From NCBI GenBank assembly GCA_028095005.1, contig CM051462.1, forward strand, positions 176,461,955 to 176,525,954: a stretch of DNA of 64,000 nt, written 5' to 3'. This document shows positions 59,476 to 64,000 of the stretch, piece by piece. The translations under genes and the position numbers were made by a program. The notes beneath the pieces were generated by a model that saw only the letters and a list, made by a program, of their open reading frames with translations, was not told the origin of the DNA and ran no database searches. Within the stretch, counting starts at the first letter, position 1. Each line of letters begins with the position of its first letter. The DNA comes from Rhynchospora pubera (lineage: Eukaryota; Streptophyta; Magnoliopsida; Poales; Cyperaceae).

Positions 59476-59479
59476 TGCA

Positions 59480-60384
59480 TCACAGTGTCTCCTTCTCGGT
59501 CAAGTTTTGCTCTTGGAGCTTCTTCTGATCCTGTAACGAAATAAGGTATTACAAATTAATCTACCATATTTATGGAATGTCTATGATATTCTTTAAATAT
59601 TATTTAAAGATTACACTGAATCTTTTATTATAATTATCGTTTGCAAAAATCTTCTCCCAGTAAGAGGCTGATCAACACACAGGATTAACTAAATAATATT
59701 TCAACATTATGAAAATAAGAATTAATAATAATTAAATAAACAAACCAGTATGATAGCTTTCTCAGCACGCTTCATGTTCTTGTGGACACTGTCAGCACTG
59801 TAACAACTTTGATCCTGCACAGATGGACTTACAAAATATCATGTCTGAGTTCTCACTCTTTTTTTTTTTTTTGTAGGGTGTGCGCATTGACTCGACAAAA
59901 ACCAAGGTCATGAACTGAATTTAACAAAAGTCGAGGGTAAAAAAGGAATACCCTTTCATATTCATCAAGCCAGCTTTCTTCTTCTGAAGCAAATTTCCAT
60001 TTCTCTACTTTTTCTAGAATAACTTTACTATTTATAGCTTGTTCTTTTGCCTTTGCAATTCGACTATCCATTCCAGCCAGTAGATCAGATAGATCAACAT
60101 TACCTACATGACAATTAAAAAGCAATGAATAAACAGAATAAAAGTCACTGCACAATTGAGCAGCAATTTTGTAGTGAAAATTAGAAATAGTTTATAATAA
60201 TTTTAGCAGATTATGAACAAAAACCAGAATCAATGAGATCCATAAGTATTTGGCGCTCGGCTTCACTTTCAATATCCATGTGAACTCCTCTGTAGATTTC
60301 TTCAAGCTCATCTTGCTTCTTCAGGACAATCTCATTCATCTTACTTGCCTTCAGCAAATTCAATTGTTCTAACTCTTTCTGAGC
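59480..60384 (-). pseudogene. Truncated MAP65 (PRC1/Ase1-type) gene
   Basis: Four exons with good splice signals and matching phases (60225-60384, 59952-60103, 59746-59814, 59480-59530) encode consecutive parts of plant MAP65, the microtubule cross-linker of the phragmoplast and cortical arrays. Landmarks are LNLLKASKMNEIVLKKQ, GMDSRIAKAKEQAINSK, EKVEKW, EEESWLDEYER, HKNMKRAEKA and KKLQEQNLTEKE. The exon that normally lies between the last two (the VxKIP...KAWE region) is missing, and a TGA at 59480-59482 ends the frame where MAP65 would go on. The N-terminal coiled-coil exons were not found upstream in matching form. It is probably a captured gene fragment inside a Helitron. Confidence 0.85.
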
Positions 60385-61461
60385 CTATCAAATACAAGGT
60401 ATACAACTATACTAAATTCCAAAGCACACAAACTTGTTGTAAATCCTTTTTGTTCATGGGAATGCTTACTACAAAGCTTCAAAGAAACAAAAACCAAGAA
60501 GTATTGCCGGATAGGCTAGCTTTTAAATGATAATGCTTGTATCAAATCATTTTTTTATGTGTTGATCTGGTACATAGTGGTGCTGGCATTCATTTAAATA
60601 TAGTGGTAAGGTAGGTACCAGCTCCAATTTTACAATTCAGCCAATAGTACCACTAATAGGTACCAGCTCCAACATCGTACCACTAAGAGGCATAGTAGCT
60701 AGAACAAACAAGGTGCTGCTCATGTAGTATAACTTTAAAAATATATGTTGTGCATGCCAAAAATTAAAGTCATAATACTGTAAAACCTGGAATGTTGTTC
60801 TAAATTAGAAAGACTGTCTCATAAAGCCAGCTGAGCTTGAACCCTAGATGTCATACTGGTATTGTTGAGTAGCATTTTTCACAAATTAAATACCATGGCA
60901 TTTTGGTGGCAAGCTCCTTTAAGTACTTTGTGAGATAAATTCTCTGATGACATTTGAGGTACTCCAGGAGGCTAAGGGATAAGAACCGGTCTCAAGACTG
61001 ACACTATAGTCCTACAAAAAGAACCAAAAAGAGAACCAAAATTAACAAAAAATGAAACAATGTAAGAAAAAATATAATATTTGCTCAAAGTATTCATCTG
61101 AAATCCTGCAAAATCAATTTGTCCAACACATTTATCTCTTGCTTTGAACGTTGTAAAGAGATTTAAATTATATTCAAATCATAAATTGGACTAAAAAAAT
61201 TCTAGATTTGGATATTTATATTGCATGATACAGTAGCAAACACCCTATAGGAAATAATGCATTTAATAATTAGATAGACAAATCAGAGACAAAACTCACA
61301 AACCTCAAGTACACGTAAAGAGGGATTAAAAAAAAGCGTCCATGAATGTGAAGGTAATTGTTTGTATAAGAGCAATGAATGCAAAGGTTACACCCAAGCA
61401 ACATTTTAATAGCATCCATGGATGTAATAATATACTCTTTTAACTTGTTTGCATGACTAAC

Positions 61462-61595
61462 CTTCTTCTCATGCTTGACTGATGTTGCAACCACTTCTGT
61501 AGTTGTAAAAGCCTCTTATTACTGAACTCAGTAATCATTATCTCCTCATGCGCAACATTCTCTAGCTCCATCATTGGCCTATCGGTGATTCGTTT
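61462..61595 (-). other. Possible extra exon upstream of the MAP65 fragment
   Basis: An acceptor-like TTTTATCAG and a donor-like AGAAG|GTTAGTC bound a 134-bp open stretch (KRITDRPMMELENVAHEE, LLQLQKWLQHQ). It does not match MAP65 convincingly and its phase does not fit the 60384 exon. Further short frames lie up to 62156. Confidence 0.3.
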
Positions 61596-62319
61596 CTGAT
61601 AAAATCATCAACGCATGTCAAACATTACTATGTAACAACGAACAAAGAAAATTATTGCAATTCCAAATGATTTTTAGCAGCAACATGTGAGTTGGCTCGC
61701 TCCTAATTTCTTTTTGTAATTCAGATAATAAAAGAAATTATTACCTTTAGTTCTGAGAGAATCTCAAGGGTATCCCTTCTTGTTGCAGAAATCAGAAAAA
61801 CAAGACCAGAAAAAGGATCGGGTTAGATTAACAAACCACAAATCTCTTCAAATCAACAATTAATATCCAAAATCTTAAGGAACTACTAACTAATTGGTAG
61901 AAGACTTACCAGTAAATTCTTTGAGGGAAGGAAGAAAAATCTGAGCTTCCTTCTGACTTTGTCAATCGATAGAAAATGATTCTCCCATTTCGGTTTTCAT
62001 TTCCTCCTGCTTCTCTACTTTCGTACTTTGGATTCTACTCTGAAGCTCATGGCTTAAATCTCCCTCGTTTTGTTCAGATTTGAGCGGCGCAGCTTCAAAA
62101 CCTAGAGTAGAAAAGAGAAGGGAGCGGCGCAAATAAACCCTAGAGAACCAGTACAAACCCTAGATAATTAAGGAATAGTGAAGAATGGAAAGAGATCCAA
62201 CGTTTTTGCGAGTTGCCCAACTTGGAAGTATATCGCGGCAGAGATCGGTCATCATAGAGCAAGGAGAGATTTCTTCGAAGGAGTTGCAGAAAAAACGAAA
62301 AAATAAAAGAACAAAAAAT

Positions 62320-62395
62320 AACAGGGTGACGGGGACTCGAACTCAGGAGATATAGCTACGCAAAATTTGGCTCTACCGTCAGCGTCCTGACTTAT
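62320..62395 (-). repeat. tRNA-like or SINE-head sequence
   Basis: On the minus strand an A-box-like GACGGTAGAGCC is followed by a B-box-like GAGTTCGAGTCCCCGTCAC at about tRNA spacing. No full cloverleaf could be drawn, so it may be a tRNA-derived SINE head or a decayed tRNA. Confidence 0.35.
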
Positions 62396-62399
62396 TTGT

Positions 62400-64000
62400 G
62401 TGTAGGGTCGACTCCTTTATAGAAATAGCGATTCAAACCGTACATCATGTTGATCAATGGTTAATAGTGATGCTAACAAAATTGTTTGGACCCCTTTGTG
62501 TGAAAAATGCTGACCTTGTTAAGAGTGCTTTATAAGTAGTAGAGATGAGGTTACGATAGAATAGAGGTTATGAGGAAAAGGTCATAGCCAACCTAAAAAA
62601 TGTTGTGGCTGAACCTGTTTGTAGTTTGTAATAAGTTCTTGAAATCTCAATTTATACAAAGTGCATAACCGATGTTAAGCCCTTGAACTTCTATTTTTAG
62701 TTTTTTTTTTTTGTAGTTCTATCTCAATTCTGGGTCTTTTTTTCTATATCCTATAGTAATAATTTATCAAATGTTGTAGGAACCAAACAAAATGGAACAA
62801 TTCCATTCCTCTGGTATAACAGCTGCCTTAATTAGGATAAAATATAGAGGTATTTTCAATTTTCTTTATTAGATAAGTTATTATTATGCTTTGGTTTATC
62901 ATTATTTGTAAGAGTTGGGCATGCCAGTTTTTTAATTCTTGAACTTATTAAGCATACTTGAGGTTAATTTGAAAATTCTCATCTTACTTCCACGAGTTTT
63001 TTGCGAAGATAGAAATTGACACGAGTCAACCACCTATTGTCTTCAAGTTCCAACTGAACACTCTCACCAACATACCCCTAGAATGACAGAAAATCGTGGT
63101 CAAGGGTGGATTATTTAAGATATGGATTGTAGCACATAAATTAAAACTGGTTATTCTATTATAGGAGTATTAAAGAAGAACCATCTTTGATTTATTTATT
63201 TATTTTTTTGTATCTGACATTATTCTGGTGTAATGTAGGATGATGCGGATCGGGCAACTTTGGGAATTAAAGATGTGAGAGCTTTCTACCAGCTTTATAT
63301 TTTGAATTTGGAAAAATGGTAATGATGTAAAGTTTGAGACAATATTTTATGGAGGGTCAAAAATTGAATAGCAAAACGAGTTTTTATTTAAACCAAATAT
63401 TATTTATATATTGATGATGAAATAGTCATGATTAGTAGTATAACTTATTTTATGATATAGTTCAAAAGAAACCAGAAAAGTTTAGGGTTTCAATGCCAAA
63501 AAGAAAGAGTTCATTAATAATAGAGGAATGTACTGGTACAGGGTTTTAACAGATGAAATGTCCTAAAAAATATACAGAAGATTCAATTGTCAAGTTGAAT
63601 TTTAATTTGATGCTCTCTCAGGGTCTCTGGCATGTGCCATCTAATTGTGTTGCCTTCTTCTCTTTGGGTCTCAACTTAAGTGTTCTACACACCGTTTTAC
63701 AATACAAGGCTGTAATGTTATTTGTCATTTCTATTGGTCTCAAATTTTGATTAGAAATTTTTTTTTTACTGCCTTCATAGGTGACTAAGTGCAACAATAA
63801 ACAAAAATTGATTTAATATATAGAATGCTTCTTTAAGTTTACTGTTTCAAAATATAGAGAGACCACTGCCAGCAAAATTTTTTATGTTTTTATTTTGATA
63901 TGATTTATTTCAACAATGTTTAGCTATTTTGTTGTTAATGTTATCAGCAAGAACATATGCTACAACCAGTGCTACCCCTGCTAGCACATGTACCAATAAC
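62400..64000. other. Unassigned, with isolated exon-like stretches
   Basis: On the minus strand 62988-63077 is a 30-codon open stretch between a TTCTAG acceptor and a GAA|GTAAGATG donor (GYVGESVQLELEDNRWL...). On the plus strand an AATGTAG acceptor at about 63238 precedes an open stretch with GIKDVRAFYQLYILNLEKW that ends in TAA. Neither was assigned to a family. The remainder is AT-rich. Confidence 0.3.

Overview
The window is nuclear DNA from a flowering plant, almost certainly a eudicot. It is AT-rich, holds spliced plant genes, and is dominated by plant transposable elements. It also contains a nuclear copy of chloroplast DNA (rps2 and ycf1 pieces) and a G-type lectin (S-domain) receptor kinase. 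The order cannot be fixed from the sequence alone. All splice sites were placed by eye from GT/AG signals and reading-frame continuity, so borders may be off by a few bases.

Layout. 0.6-7.5 kb is a tandem satellite with a monomer of about 172 bp and a visible 1032-bp higher-order repeat, interrupted by a hAT element (4106-5198). 7.5-9.5 kb is an LTR fragment split by plastid DNA. 9.5-10.8 kb is a repeat-rich element with a minisatellite. 12.0-14.9 kb (minus strand) is the best candidate for an ordinary host gene: an intact 716-residue protein of eight repeats of about 72 residues, with a 5'-UTR intron that carries a Mutator-type foldback MITE. 16-26 kb holds another foldback element and two Helitron 3' ends with unidentified cargo. 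27.4-34.2 kb is an LTR split by a young Copia element with a 5-bp target duplication and a large internal deletion. 34.4-37.6 kb is a stack of small elements: hAT, LINE tail, and two MITEs with GGG(G/A)CC termini. 38.2-43.4 kb is an S-domain receptor kinase pseudogene.

44.5-55.5 kb is the centrepiece: a 10.9-kb CACTA (En/Spm) transposon with both ends, a TAT target duplication and two frame-consistent spliced genes. One is a TNP2-type transposase (about 1,099 residues). The other (about 808 residues) joins a plant-transposase region and a DUF8039-like region to a Ulp1/C48 cysteine-protease domain whose His-Asp-Gln-Cys residues are all present. Between the genes is a 243-bp hyper-palindrome built from copies of the palindromic motif that also fills both subterminal regions. 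This looks like an autonomous-grade element with an unusual third, central regulatory cluster.

55.6-64 kb holds unassigned flank, a further Helitron 3' end at 58190, and a truncated MAP65 microtubule-bundling gene that is probably Helitron cargo. Most of the window's history can be read as nested insertions, many with target-site duplications that give their order.
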